A stretch of DNA of 64,000 nt from Parus major (Eukaryota; Chordata; Aves; Passeriformes; Paridae): positions 130,161,613 to 130,225,612 of the forward strand of contig NC_031769.1 in NCBI RefSeq assembly GCF_001522545.3, in the 5' to 3' direction. Both the position numbers and the translations under genes were made by a program. Shown piece by piece: positions 12,801 to 24,235 of the stretch. Position 1 is the first letter of the stretch. Each line of letters begins with the position of its first letter. The notes beneath the pieces are model-generated. The model had not been told where the DNA came from. It worked only from the letters and a program-made list of their open reading frames with translations, and did not search any database.

Positions 12801-15800
12801 AAAAGCTTTACTAGCGCAATCTGGAGCACAGGCCAGTTCTCATGTTGCCCAACCCAAAACAGTATCTGCATGTTTCTGATAAAAAGAAGTAAAAAAATAC
12901 TTGATTCTGTGCAGCCAGAGAACACAATGCCATATTATTCCAGTAACAAGTCCACATGAAGGGGATATGCTGTGTGCAAACTGAAGCTCTGAAATCCAAC
13001 TACTTGAAATGAGCTGAGACATACAAACCATGGTTATAATAAGAATCTGATTTTGAAGCAACATATATTCAGATTTTGCATTACTTTCACTGACCAGTAT
13101 GAACTCTGTCAACACAAGGAAGAAACTAATATGGGCAACAACAAGCAAACAGAAAAACCAGAGAGTATAAATTCTCAAACTTTTAATTTCACCACTGTTC
13201 TCAACATTTCCTCAAAAGCACTTACTGACTACAGAAAAACCATATTTCTGGCTTCCCACCATGCCCAAAGCCCTACCACAAATCTGAATTCCAGCCGTGC
13301 TTTGCATTCTGCTCGTGCCATAGACTTAACCACAAAACACCAGCTGTCACAGCACAAACACACCTTGTCACCTGAAGATGCATAAATGGCATTTACAGTT
13401 GCAACTCACCAAAAACTCAGTATTAAGCTGTTATCTGTTCCTTCTGCTACCCTGCCTGAACTATTTGCTAGGGAAACCTAATGAGCATCCAGCTGAATTC
13501 CTTCAATAGTTTTTTTTGACTATGCTCTTTTAAGTAAATGCTATTGCTGACCATATAATAGAGGGAGATGGAAAGGAAACGGGAATAATCTTCGAAGGGA
13601 GAAGATTTCAGCTCAAGAGATGAGTGGGGTGATGAGTATCTTCTAATATGGCTCTGCATGGCACAATCTTTGCTGTTCTCATCAATTTCAAAACACTTTG
13701 GAAATGCCCTAAGTGCAGCTGAGAATAACCCTGTTAATTTTGCAAGAAGAGAATGACAAACACCTACTTCCATAAACAGCTGCTGGGGGAGATTTGCTCT
13801 CTCATGCTCCAAACACATCAGAGGCACAAGCTCAGCATGCTGCCTGCTCTTCCATTACACATTCAATCTGGTGTACAGGGGCAAAAAAAACACTGTGCCA
13901 TCAAGACAAACAGCTTCACACGTGTTTGCAAAACAAAGGCAGGCTTAAACGTCAGTGTAGGAAAGGAGAAAACCCACCATTAACATAGATGTAACTACAT
14001 CCTCACTAAAGTACCTTAAACATTCCCTCGTGTAATTGGAGTTTAAATGGCAAATCTAGACTTCTGTTTCAAACAAACTCTCTTCATCTTAGGCATTTGC
14101 TCCTCCAATGATTTAACCAAGTGCCTAACTCTGTTAGCATACTGAAAGCTACTTCTTGATTAAAACTGACTCTTAATAGCTTCCTTTCTGACATCTTCAA
14201 TTCCCAACATCTATACTCTCTAGCTGCTTTCTAAAATGCACTGATCCAGCTTAAAGAGTGCTGTAAAAAAAACCTTCAGAGCTTGAATTTCAACCACCAT
14301 CACAGATAATTTCTGCTTCCCTCTTCCTATGAGCATCTCCTGTCAATCACACAGCACCCTAAAATTTCTAAGCTGTGATGTCCTTAACATAGAAGTATCT
14401 ATAATCACCTAAAAGTGGCATCAAAAACAAATTTTCCTTTTCATTTAATCCATGATCTAAGACCTATAGACATAGTGGAATAAAATGTAAAATAAAAATA
14501 TGCAAAAGGTGAAGCTACTAAATGAAATACCAATGCATAGGATTTTGAAATGGCAAACAAGTACCTCATTACAATGGCCATTCTTTAAATGTCAGCTCAT
14601 TCCACAGCAGTTTTTAAAACAGGTGGAAAAATACAAACACATTTTCCTGAGGATTTCTAAAAGAATATACCCCTACTCTCTTTTCACATGCCTCAGGTTC
14701 AAGTAATACATCTGGCATTGCTGATTTAAAAGAGTGATGAGCAGCCTGGAAAAGTTTAACATCTTTCACAAGTTAAAATTTTGACATCTATGTGCTCCTG
14801 CAATACTCTGTCCCATTAAAAACATCTCACCATAGTCATGTCAATGCACATGATGTCAGGGCATGTTAGGACTGTTATTTGGTTTTATTACAGATGATTA
14901 AGTACAAACAGAACCAACACTTTGCAACTTGGAAGAAAACAGATGGAAATTATGTTGAAACAACAAAGGTTCTGGCAGAAGCTTTGTATGCACTAAGATG
15001 AAAAATAAAATCCTTTAATGGTAACATGATGCAGCATATTGTGTTAGGCAAATGCATACTGTGCTGGTGAAATGCTTAACTGCAACAATTAGCAGAATAT
15101 CTTTATGATTCCTTCAGTATACTTCCCTTCATAATGTAAGATCAAGAATACCAACATTTTCCATGTAGTGTTTAAGAGACTTCAACTTAATTTGTGTGGC
15201 ATTTTTTATGTCTTCTAACTTTGATTTCTAATAAAAGGTGAAATAAAGGGTTGATGGTATTTGTATTAAACTGAAAAGTTAATTCTACAAAACAAAGTTA
15301 ACAAATTTGTAGCAGAAGATTTCTCAAGCTTTTAACACAAATTCAGATATACAGATACTTATTAAATATTTACAGTGATTTGTTACAATATGACATACAG
15401 GATGCAAAAAAATTCATCAAAGCCTCTTAGATAATTTACTTAAATCAAACTGGACCACATAAAACTAAACATATGCTCATGTAAATTTTACTTCATTACG
15501 ACTTTTCCCCTTCAAAGAAGGGCACCAGTATGGCAATTTACATGTTATGGAAGTAAGTCTCATCTTTCAGATATTTTTGCTTCTACTTTCTATCCTGCTT
15601 TGTTCTAAAAGCCACATATGTGAATGTGTTTCTTAAAGCATAAAGAACATTTATTGAAAGGGTTACTGGAGTTGCTCCGACTACTAGTAAATCCTTTCCA
15701 GAGTGAAAATCACTTGATCATTTAATTAATTACATCTCACTTCTTTATGCTTACAATGGACTATTGATAGCTGCAGAGGCCATTATTCCAAAAACAGAAT

Positions 15801-16280
15801 TCCCAAATCCACAATTAAGTTTTTGGAAAACCTCCAAAAATTTGCCATATCAAGACTTAAAACTTCACATATCATCTTTAAATGACAGAAAAACAGCTGC
15901 AGTGAAATAATACCATTCTTTAATTCTTTTTTTTAATAAATTCAAAAGACAGCAGCAGAGTTCCCAGCAAGTACCATACCGAGCATTCACTCACTAATTT
16001 CACACTGGAGCTCACAGTATCTCAGTGAAGGTGTTGACAAGATCTGGGACATGCCCATATCAGCACAGTAAGCAAAACAGAGTAGGGCCCTTATCCCTAA
16101 TTTGAGAGGAAGTCAAACTCTGGACTAAGCCAGCTTGGCACATGTAGGCCATTACACCAGTGACAAGTGAGGAACAAGGGGTCTTCCAGGAGCAACAGGA
16201 GATGCTTTAACATATGGAAGTTTCTACAATGCAGAGTCAGTTTACTTTAGGGAAAGTCTTCTAATAATTAGTCTCTCCTG
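9843..16280 (-). other. RNF19A first intron, proximal part; no gene seen
   Basis: AT-rich sequence with A and T homopolymers (for example A15 at 11853-11867) and a G-rich patch near 12208-12222. All open frames are below 120 codons and none shows a protein family motif. A small non-coding leader exon could be hidden here and would not be visible without transcript data. Confidence 0.6.
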
Positions 16281-16289
16281 ACTTCTTAT

Positions 16290-16521
16290 GGGGAGATTTA
16301 GGTTAGATGTCAGGAAGAAATTCTTTACTCAGAGCATAGTAAGGCACTGGCACAAATTGCCCAGAGAAGCAATGGATGCCCCATTCCTGGAAGTGTTCTA
16401 GGCTAGGTTGGATGGGACCCTGACCAGCCTCATCTAGTGGGTGGTATCCCTGCTTTTCAGGGCAAGGGGTTGGAACAAGATGATCTTTAACATCCCTTTC
16501 AACCCACATAATTCTATGACT
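16290..16521 (+). mobile_element. CR1 LINE 3'-end fragment, plus orientation
   Basis: The segment reads ggttagatgtcaggaagaaa, then gcactggcacaaattgccca, then ggatgccccattcctggaag, then ttggaacaagatgatcttta, and ends cccacataattctatgac. These are the successive landmarks of the avian CR1 3' untranslated end, which closes with an ATTCTATGA-type motif. Only the 3' end is present, as is usual for 5'-truncated CR1 insertions. It lies inside the RNF19A first intron, antisense to the gene. Confidence 0.93.
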
Positions 16522-16529
16522 TGATGTTA

Positions 16530-19500
16530 TTAAAAACCTCTGATATTCATGGATACTATCATTCAAGAATTAAGAGAAAAGCATTTGTGAGGCAGAGATT
16601 AAATTATCTCTACTGCACTGTTACTATGTCTCAGTTTGTTCTGACTGCACTTTATTTTTCCTTAAGGTCCTGTGTCAATTATCTGGAAATTCTATTTTCA
16701 CTTACAGAACAAAGCAATATTGTTTGTAAAACAATGACACAAACAGACTGACTATGAACCCACTTGGGCTCAAGGACTGCAAGAGTCTGACTGGGCATGA
16801 AAAACCAAAAGGTTGACAGTATTTAAAATACAGAGAAGCCTACAGAATTGTCAAAAGCAAACTGATATACAATGTTTTGTTTTAAAATTCACAATGGTAT
16901 GTAGGACATGACAAACCAATCCTGACAGCTAGAAACATCTTCAACAGCTTATTAAAAAAAAAAGTTATGTTTCTTCCTTAGAAATTTATGAGCAATACAT
17001 CCTGTATCATGTGTCCATGACAGCTGCTATTAGGAAAGGAAGTCTTGCAAGCTGCTCAACTCATTCTGAAAGTCTCTGAACAAATGATTGGCAAAACTGC
17101 TCCTCTTGCAGATAATGCCTATAAAGAAGAGAGTACACTCAAAGTGCTTCCCTCGGTCTGGTGGCAAAAGGGAAAGAATTCCTTAAATTCTAAAAACATT
17201 AATTTTCCAAACCAGCAGCATTAAACCTGGGTATACTGTGTGCAGTGATCGAGCAAAGCTAAGAACTCAGTGGAGAGACTCTTTCTATTTGTGCATCTGC
17301 AGGGCTGTGTCTGTTGCAAATAAGATCTCTGCAATTTTCCCTTATCTAACTCAGCAGAGAATCTTAGCTCATCCACGCACTCGCTTGCGTGTCAAAAGCT
17401 TCTCCTGTGCACTGTGGTTCCTTCTGCAAACAAATGTACACCAAACTCTGCCAAGAGGAAACCAAAGTCTTGGAAACACTAAAGGGAAAAAAAAACCACA
17501 ACAAAACCAAGAAGGAAGCAAAACAAAAATCACTAAGACATTTTTTTTAATCCTTTAATCATTAAAATCTTAATACTTAGACAATGCTTTCCTTGCAAAA
17601 GTAACTAGAATGTACTCTCTTAGTGCAATGATGGGCATGTATTTTCACTTCTGTATATCATGGAGAGATGTCTTTTTTGTATCCATATCTATATATAGAT
17701 ATATAAGTAATGTTCTAAAATATTTGACTAGCTAGTGGTCTGAAAAGTGAAAGCAACACTAAAGGATTTAAAAACTGCACAAGCTGCCTCTGCTATGTAC
17801 CAAAAAAGAGGTTTAACCTAACTTTTTAATACTTTCATTCCTGCAGTTGCTTTTTATTCTACATTACATATTGCAAATAATCAGAATAAAGACATACACC
17901 AGTGAAATAACAAAAGACAGTTTTTGTTTCCTGCAGTGTCACCAATCCTGCAAGTGGAAAACATTGCAACACTCCTGAATGCTGAGATCATTCCTACAGA
18001 AAACTGTTCCAAAATGAAACTAACCAATACCAACAAATTTCCAGAATAGGCAGATTTAATTTCAGGTCTGTAATTTTGCCTGGTCAAACAGCAATGGCTA
18101 CATATAGAATTCTACAAGCTTTTGTATTCAAGCAGGCTTACAAGTCTGCCCTGCTATAGAAACAAATCAAATAAAGTCTACCAAGATATAAGGTGGGATA
18201 AATATTGTAGTAGAGAGATCTGGAACCTTGAGAAGGCGTTCCAGAGAGAGCACATAGACAGAATTTGAACAGCATACCAAAGACAGCAGCTTGAGGGGAT
18301 ATGTAAGAGGTTACAGATTGCAGTTCCTGGCTCCTAATGATTTTTAAATTCAGCAAGAGCCAAAGTTTCTGTCTTCCACTGAGGGAAGATATTATTGACT
18401 GTCTGACTGGCAGCATCTTCCAGCTCTGTTTTATCTCTGGCATAATCAACCTCTATTTTGGAGGCAGGGGAGACAAAGAAAAAATATAGAAAAACAATCC
18501 ACGAACACAGTATTCCACTCCCCTACCCCCCTGATCTTGAAATAGCTTTGCCTCCAACTAAGAAATGCTGGAAGCTATTAATGGACTACTTTTTTTAACA
18601 TTTGGTGCTATTTTACCATTTAAAAAAACCCCAAACATATATGCAGATATACTTTGCATAAAACTTTTAAAGTAAACCAATTAAAAGGGAATTACTGAAA
18701 AGTTAGTAAAAGTTTTGAATTCTTCCAGTTACATCAGGTCAGGCTGACTAACGAGACCTTACCATGGGGATAAGAACTTGTTCACAGTTTCTGAAAGTCA
18801 CTGTGGAAACTCACAGTAACTTAATTTGCCAGCATCTCAGCCCTTGAGAACTGAACAACTGCCCTGCACTGGTCTCCTTTGATATCCCTTTACAGAGAAC
18901 TAGTAATTTTGGTAAATATAATTCAACATAAAACTTTCAAAAAAGCTTGGATGACTGAATGAATAATCCATGCCTGTCTATTCTAGCAGCAGCAAGTCAA
19001 GGATACAGACAGAAACTATGACAGAGTTTTCTGAACTCTGTTATGGCTAATGCCACAACTTTTGAAACTGCCCTCAGGTCAGGTACAAAGTTGCACCAGC
19101 CTAACCAACCACTCCTGTTCACTCAAGAGGTGAGATTAGGTCAAAACCTAGCAAAACACATTCAATTCTCTGCAGCCTGACCTATTAATTTATTCTGTCA
19201 AGTACATTAACTAAAAAATCCTGCATGGACCTATTCCAAATCACCAAGTCAGTTTTTTTGTAATGATGGTTCTAAATTAACCACTGCAATATCAAATAAA
19301 TACAGCCCAAGATTAAAAAAAAATAAAAAAATAAGAAAAACAGAGGGAAAAAGAGACAAAAACAAAGACAGGGAAAGGTCTAGCCAGGGAAACAAAAATA
19401 CTCCATCCTGCCAGAAACACTGCCTGTAGCTTCCAGACAGGAAACTCGCTGCCTCCAAAAAAACCATTGGCGTCAGGAAATGGCAGAAGTACCATGAAAC

Positions 19501-21960
19501 TTATCTCACAGCTGAACTTAATGTAAAATGAAGGGAGAACATTAAAAAAGGAAGGCAAAAACAAATGAACTAGCCACAGATCTTTGCTTATGAATACACT
19601 AGGTGAAAATTTAATTCTTACTGATGTCTCTTTGGAAGAAAGAATTAATGGAAAGGATTTTTCTAGTCCTGCTCAAAATAAATAAATAAAAAACACCAGG
19701 CTGAAAAGACTGAGCCTACTCAGCACAAGAGAAGGGGAATGATCTAGCAGCATTTACAGGCAGACTCCACTAGCACTGTAAATAGTGTAAACACTAGTTA
19801 AAAAGCACAAAGCAAGAAAAAGCTGAATGCCAGTCATTTAAAGTACATCTACTGCTGTACCTATACTGGAAATACAATACATGCCAATAAGAGGAGTTAT
19901 TCTGCCAGCACAATTATCCCACCTACATCATCATACTATGTTAAAATATATGCTATGTCAGCACACAGCAGGATTTAGACAGGTTGATGAGAGTTTTTCC
20001 AAACAGTTTTCACTGACATCAACACAGACTGAGAAGTAAGCAGAGTTTCTCTATGTAAAACAGCTACTGCATAAAATAGGTAGAAAAGTCATCACAAGCA
20101 CACCCACTCATGGCTTTAAAGACTTAATCTTATGAAACTTTCTTAGGCTTTATTGCCTTGTTAATGGCGTCCAAGCATGAATCAACACAGGGGAGTTTGT
20201 GAATCCCCTGCAAGCCAGAGGCCTCGTGTCAGGTGACACACTGGGTCACAAAGTGCTGACGAGACCCTGGCAGTGCTACCACATTCTGGATGGCCAGAAA
20301 GCTTCACACCAAATTTTAAAAAATAAATATTCAAAGGTTTCCTAATATGTTTCACACATTTACCAACAGAATACCAAGCCAAAAAATAACTGCAGACCTA
20401 CAGTGATGTTCCTCTGCCAGCTGAGGATGCTACAGCAGTTCTTAGTGCTTAGTGACACAAATGAGTGTGCGTCAAGATGTAGCTGCACTATTCCACTCAC
20501 ACTGTTAACTCTTAAATTAGTGAATTATACCTCCATTGCCAGGCCACACAATACCAGAAGTACTTCTGAAATATAACTCCCTCACCCTCATGCTTTTGAG
20601 GAGGGATTGCAAAGCCTTTTCCCCTCCATTCACCCCCTCACACTCAAATTCACCTACTCTTTCTGTGCTGGATGTTACTTTTTTTCCTCCAAAGCATCAT
20701 CTTAATCAGCTCTTTCTACATTAATTATAGAAACATCATTAGTTGGGCCCGTTTGTGCAACTGACTGTGACACATAATTTATTTCCAACAATTACAGGCA
20801 GAAAACATGAAGCAAGCATAATGCAATTCCTAGAAAAGCTACTGTGCTTATTTTCTCCATTATTTAGAACAGCTAAACACTTCCTAATTATAGTCTTCAA
20901 ACAAACCTGCGTTATTTCAGGTTCTGAGGTAAAACCATACTTTGTGGCTTTTAAATAGTAACACTGGTAATATGCCTTCAACTGTCCCCTTTTTAGTAAA
21001 TCTTTAAAAAAACCTAACAGCTTAAGTCAGATTTAAAAGCTTGCTAGACCACAGAAATATCAGATTTGGTAAACTGAATTAGTACAGAAGATGCTGCCTC
21101 CAGCCATGAGTACCTGTTAACCTAAACCTGAGATCCAGCCCTCAAGTGTTGAGATGATTTCTTCCTTCAAAAAGCAGCACAAACAATTTGCAAACAAAAA
21201 TGCTTCTTGTTTATTTTTAAAATCAGCCGCAACCCTACAGCTTGACTCTGAATCCTGTCACAGTGGCATCCACAGTTCTGCTCTGATGGCCTTAAATATA
21301 GCTTTCCTGAGCTGTCTGCATGCAGATAAATTTTAGATGAAACAAGTACCTTAAACTGAATATAACACACAGGCTTTCATATTTATTTTCAAGTCATAGA
21401 TATTTGTTTAATCAGCAACAACAAAAGTCAAATCTCTGTTCATCTTAAATCTAAAACACCAGTTTCTCTGGTGGCTCATAAATTCAGTGTCTTTGAGTCC
21501 TTTCTTTCTTTCTACTTATAAGTTAACCATTAAGAATTTCAAATTGAAGTAGATGATTACTGATTTATTTTCTTTTTGCTTACCTAAACCTAGTGTTAGC
21601 ATGGGGGGGGGGGTGTAAGTCCTTGAGCAATATATTTAATTTGCCTCTAAAAAATATCTTCACTTGAAATACCAGCAAAGAACCGTTACTGTAACCGCAG
21701 TTTAAAATGCTAAAAGCAATGTCCTGCCAGCCAATAGTATCGGGCACAAACATTTACAGAATATTCTGAAATGCCTGTAACAAACAAATGGGAGAAAACA
21801 TAGTTTATCAAGTACTTTTTCTACCCACAAAAGACATACAGCGAGTAGCAGGCTCCAAGGACGACTCCCAGTGACACCTCCCAAGCACTGTTTCCATTCC
21901 AGCATGCCTTTATTCCAGAGGCGAGCGGCTCAATGTGAGGCTCAAAGCAAAACCTCACCC
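16530..21960 (-). other. RNF19A first intron, middle part; no gene seen
   Basis: AT-rich intronic sequence. It contains an 18-nt perfect AT palindrome at 17685-17702, short A-rich runs around 19316-19337, and a G11 run at 21603-21613. No coding or RNA gene is supported. Confidence 0.6.
21603..21613 (+). repeat. G11 mononucleotide run
   Basis: Eleven consecutive G on the plus strand in otherwise AT-rich sequence. Such runs are prone to sequencing and replication length errors. Confidence 0.9.
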
Positions 21961-21969
21961 TAACTTTGC

Positions 21970-21977
21970 TGACGTCA
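21970..21977. promoter_or_regulatory. Full palindromic CRE (TGACGTCA)
   Basis: A perfect 8-bp CREB/ATF consensus site. It lies about 250 bp from a GC-rich, CpG-containing stretch with an ETS-type motif (22226-22232) inside the RNF19A first intron. The motif is seen directly; a regulatory role is inference. Confidence 0.5.
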
Positions 21978-22199
21978 GAGTTTTCTTGCCAGCAGACTCT
22001 TTAGAAATAGTGACATTAAGTCTCCATTGTGCCGTGGAACTCAGAGCTTGCATTCCTGAATCGGAAAACGAATGCAAAAGAGCATGAAGAGGGGGAGGAC
22101 AAATTCAGTTTTTCAGCCCGAGACTAGAGCTGTATCTGGCCCAGTCTGTCCATGTGACCGGCTTGCTTTGCAGGCTTCAGGTAAATTCTCTGTCAAGCA

Positions 22200-22265
22200 C
22201 AGGCAGGAAGGGAACGGAGCAGCGGCCGGAAGAGCCGCGGAGGTCAGCGGCGGCTGGAGAGCCGG
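22200..22265. promoter_or_regulatory. GC-rich CpG stretch with ETS-type CCGGAAG motif
   Basis: This short segment has a sharp rise in G+C and CpG (gcggccggaagagccgcgg) within AT-rich intron, with CCGGAAG at 22226-22232. Together with the nearby CRE and GC-rich sequence at 23160-23280, it could be the edge of an intronic CpG island and alternative promoter. The centre is hidden by the minisatellite and assembly gap, so this is tentative. Confidence 0.35.
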
Positions 22266-22270
22266 ACAGG

Positions 22271-22345
22271 CAAGGGAAGGCAAGGCCAGGCAAGGGAAGG
22301 CAAGGCCAGGCAAGGGAAGGCAAGGCCAGGCAAGGGAAGGCAAGG
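22271..22345 (+). repeat. Minisatellite, left flank of gap (20-bp unit, about 3.75 copies)
   Basis: Identical tandem units of CAAGGGAAGGCAAGGCCAGG start at 22271, 22291, 22311 and 22331 (the last cut off by the gap). The plus strand is purine- and G-rich. The repeat has no stop codons in several frames on both strands, which creates long but meaningless open frames. Confidence 0.95.
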
Positions 22346-23030
22346 NNNNNNNNNNNNNNNNNNNNNNNNNNNNNNNNNNNNNNNNNNNNNNNNNNNNNNN
22401 NNNNNNNNNNNNNNNNNNNNNNNNNNNNNNNNNNNNNNNNNNNNNNNNNNNNNNNNNNNNNNNNNNNNNNNNNNNNNNNNNNNNNNNNNNNNNNNNNNNN
22501 NNNNNNNNNNNNNNNNNNNNNNNNNNNNNNNNNNNNNNNNNNNNNNNNNNNNNNNNNNNNNNNNNNNNNNNNNNNNNNNNNNNNNNNNNNNNNNNNNNNN
22601 NNNNNNNNNNNNNNNNNNNNNNNNNNNNNNNNNNNNNNNNNNNNNNNNNNNNNNNNNNNNNNNNNNNNNNNNNNNNNNNNNNNNNNNNNNNNNNNNNNNN
22701 NNNNNNNNNNNNNNNNNNNNNNNNNNNNNNNNNNNNNNNNNNNNNNNNNNNNNNNNNNNNNNNNNNNNNNNNNNNNNNNNNNNNNNNNNNNNNNNNNNNN
22801 NNNNNNNNNNNNNNNNNNNNNNNNNNNNNNNNNNNNNNNNNNNNNNNNNNNNNNNNNNNNNNNNNNNNNNNNNNNNNNNNNNNNNNNNNNNNNNNNNNNN
22901 NNNNNNNNNNNNNNNNNNNNNNNNNNNNNNNNNNNNNNNNNNNNNNNNNNNNNNNNNNNNNNNNNNNNNNNNNNNNNNNNNNNNNNNNNNNNNNNNNNNN
23001 NNNNNNNNNNNNNNNNNNNNNNNNNNNNNN
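22346..23030. other. Assembly gap (685 N)
   Basis: An unbroken run of N inside a tandem repeat. The true length and composition are unknown; the flanking units differ, so the gap probably hides a unit transition or unrelated GC-rich sequence. Confidence 0.98.
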
Positions 23031-23160
23031 AAGGCAGAGCAAGGCAGAGCAAGGCCGAGCAAGGCCGAGCAAGGCCGAGCAAGGCAGAGCAAGGCAGAGC
23101 AAGGCAGAGCAAGGCAGAGCAAGGCAGAGCAAGGCAGAGCAAGGCAGAGCAAGGCAGAGG
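23031..23160 (+). repeat. Minisatellite, right flank of gap (10-bp unit, 13 copies)
   Basis: Thirteen consecutive 10-bp units, mostly AAGGCAGAGC. Copies 3-5 carry AAGGCCGAGC, and the last ends GAGG. The AAGGC core is shared with the left-hand 20-bp unit, so the two arrays are probably related. Confidence 0.95.
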
Positions 23161-23527
23161 CGCAGCCCTGCCCCGGGCGCATCCTCCCGGCCGGGCTGGC
23201 AGAAGGCAGCACCAGCCCGGCACGCCTCGTCCCTTCAGGCCACACCGCCCGACCCAGACACAGTGACGGCAGACGGCAGCGCATCTGCCTTCTTTTCCAC
23301 CTTCCAAAAACAAACCAGATGCCTCAAGTAAGAAACATTTGAATTATTCTAGAAGCAGCAACCAGAGCCAAAGCTAACAGTTTGTACACTCTGCGGATTG
23401 CTGAAGACTAAGTGATTGCTGAAACTGCCTGCAGACACTGGTCCGTGGTGGTGGCAGAATACCTCACACTGGCTGCCTGAGGAACGAACAATAACATGAA
23501 AAAAAAAATCTAAAAATAACTCAGAAG

Positions 23528-23563
23528 TCTCTCTCTCTCTCTCTTTTTTTTTTTTTTTTTTTT
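23528..23563 (+). repeat. (CT)n followed by poly-T tract
   Basis: A pyrimidine-only tract: about eight CT dinucleotides followed by about 20 T, then AAAAACAG. It is low-complexity sequence. On the plus strand it would score as a polypyrimidine tract before an AG, but no plus-strand exon is supported next to it. Confidence 0.9.
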
Positions 23564-23742
23564 AAAAACAGGGACCAGGGCTCACCTTTGCACCAATCCA
23601 ACAAGCAGTAACATTCTGAATTTTTAGTCAGAAATGTAGCATTCACTCTCAGCAATCTACACAAAAACATGAAGGCACATTCACAAATGTGATGGCTCAT
23701 GTCACAGATCCTCACACTCAAGTCTGTAAGCAGTATGACCTT

Positions 23743-24235
23743 GCAACCATCTCAGTTTAGGAAGGACATTGAGATGCTTAAGCGTGTCCAGAGGAGGCAA
23801 CAAGGCTGGTGAGGGGCTTGGAACACAAATCCTGTGAGGAGTGACTGAGGGAGTTGGGGTTTAGCCTGCAGAAAAGGAGACTCAGAGGATCCCTTATCAC
23901 CTTCCTGAAAGGTTGGTGTAGTAGGTGGGGGTTGGTCTCTTTCTCCAGGCAACAACTGACAGATCGAGAGGACACAGCCTTAAGCTGCGCCAAGGGAAAG
24001 GTTGGATATTAGGATAGATACGAATATTAGGAAAAAGTTTTTTACAGAAGGGGTGATAAAGTATTAGAATGGTCTGCCCAGAGAGGTGGTGGATTCACCA
24101 TCCCTGGATGTGTTTAAAATAAGAGTGAATGTGGCACTTGGTGCCATGGTCTAATTAGGGCATGGGTTGGATTCGACGATCTTGAAGGTTGCTTCCAACT
24201 TAATCATTCTGTGAATTCTGTGATTCATGCCTTAC
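23743..24235 (+). mobile_element. CR1 LINE 3' fragment, about 490 bp, plus orientation
   Basis: The order of landmarks matches a CR1 3' region: agaggaggcaacaaggctgg, then a pyrimidine-poor stretch with ggatcccttatcacc, then ggttggatattagga, then tctgcccagagaggtggtgg, then ccatccctggatgtgttt, then ggttgcttccaacttaatca, ending tctgtgaattctgtgatt. It is longer and from a different subfamily than the copy at 16.3 kb. It is 5'-truncated and inactive, and lies antisense to RNF19A in its first intron. Confidence 0.92.

Noticed and set aside
22072..23331. Long open frames (about 340-420 codons) on both strands across the gap
   Set aside because: They consist of stop-free minisatellite and N; the repeat is open in several frames on both strands and encodes only low-complexity peptide.
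23528..23570. (CT)n-T20-AAAAACAG as a plus-strand 3' splice site
   Set aside because: No open or recognisable exon follows it on the plus strand; the next sequence runs into a CR1 copy, so it is better treated as simple repeat.
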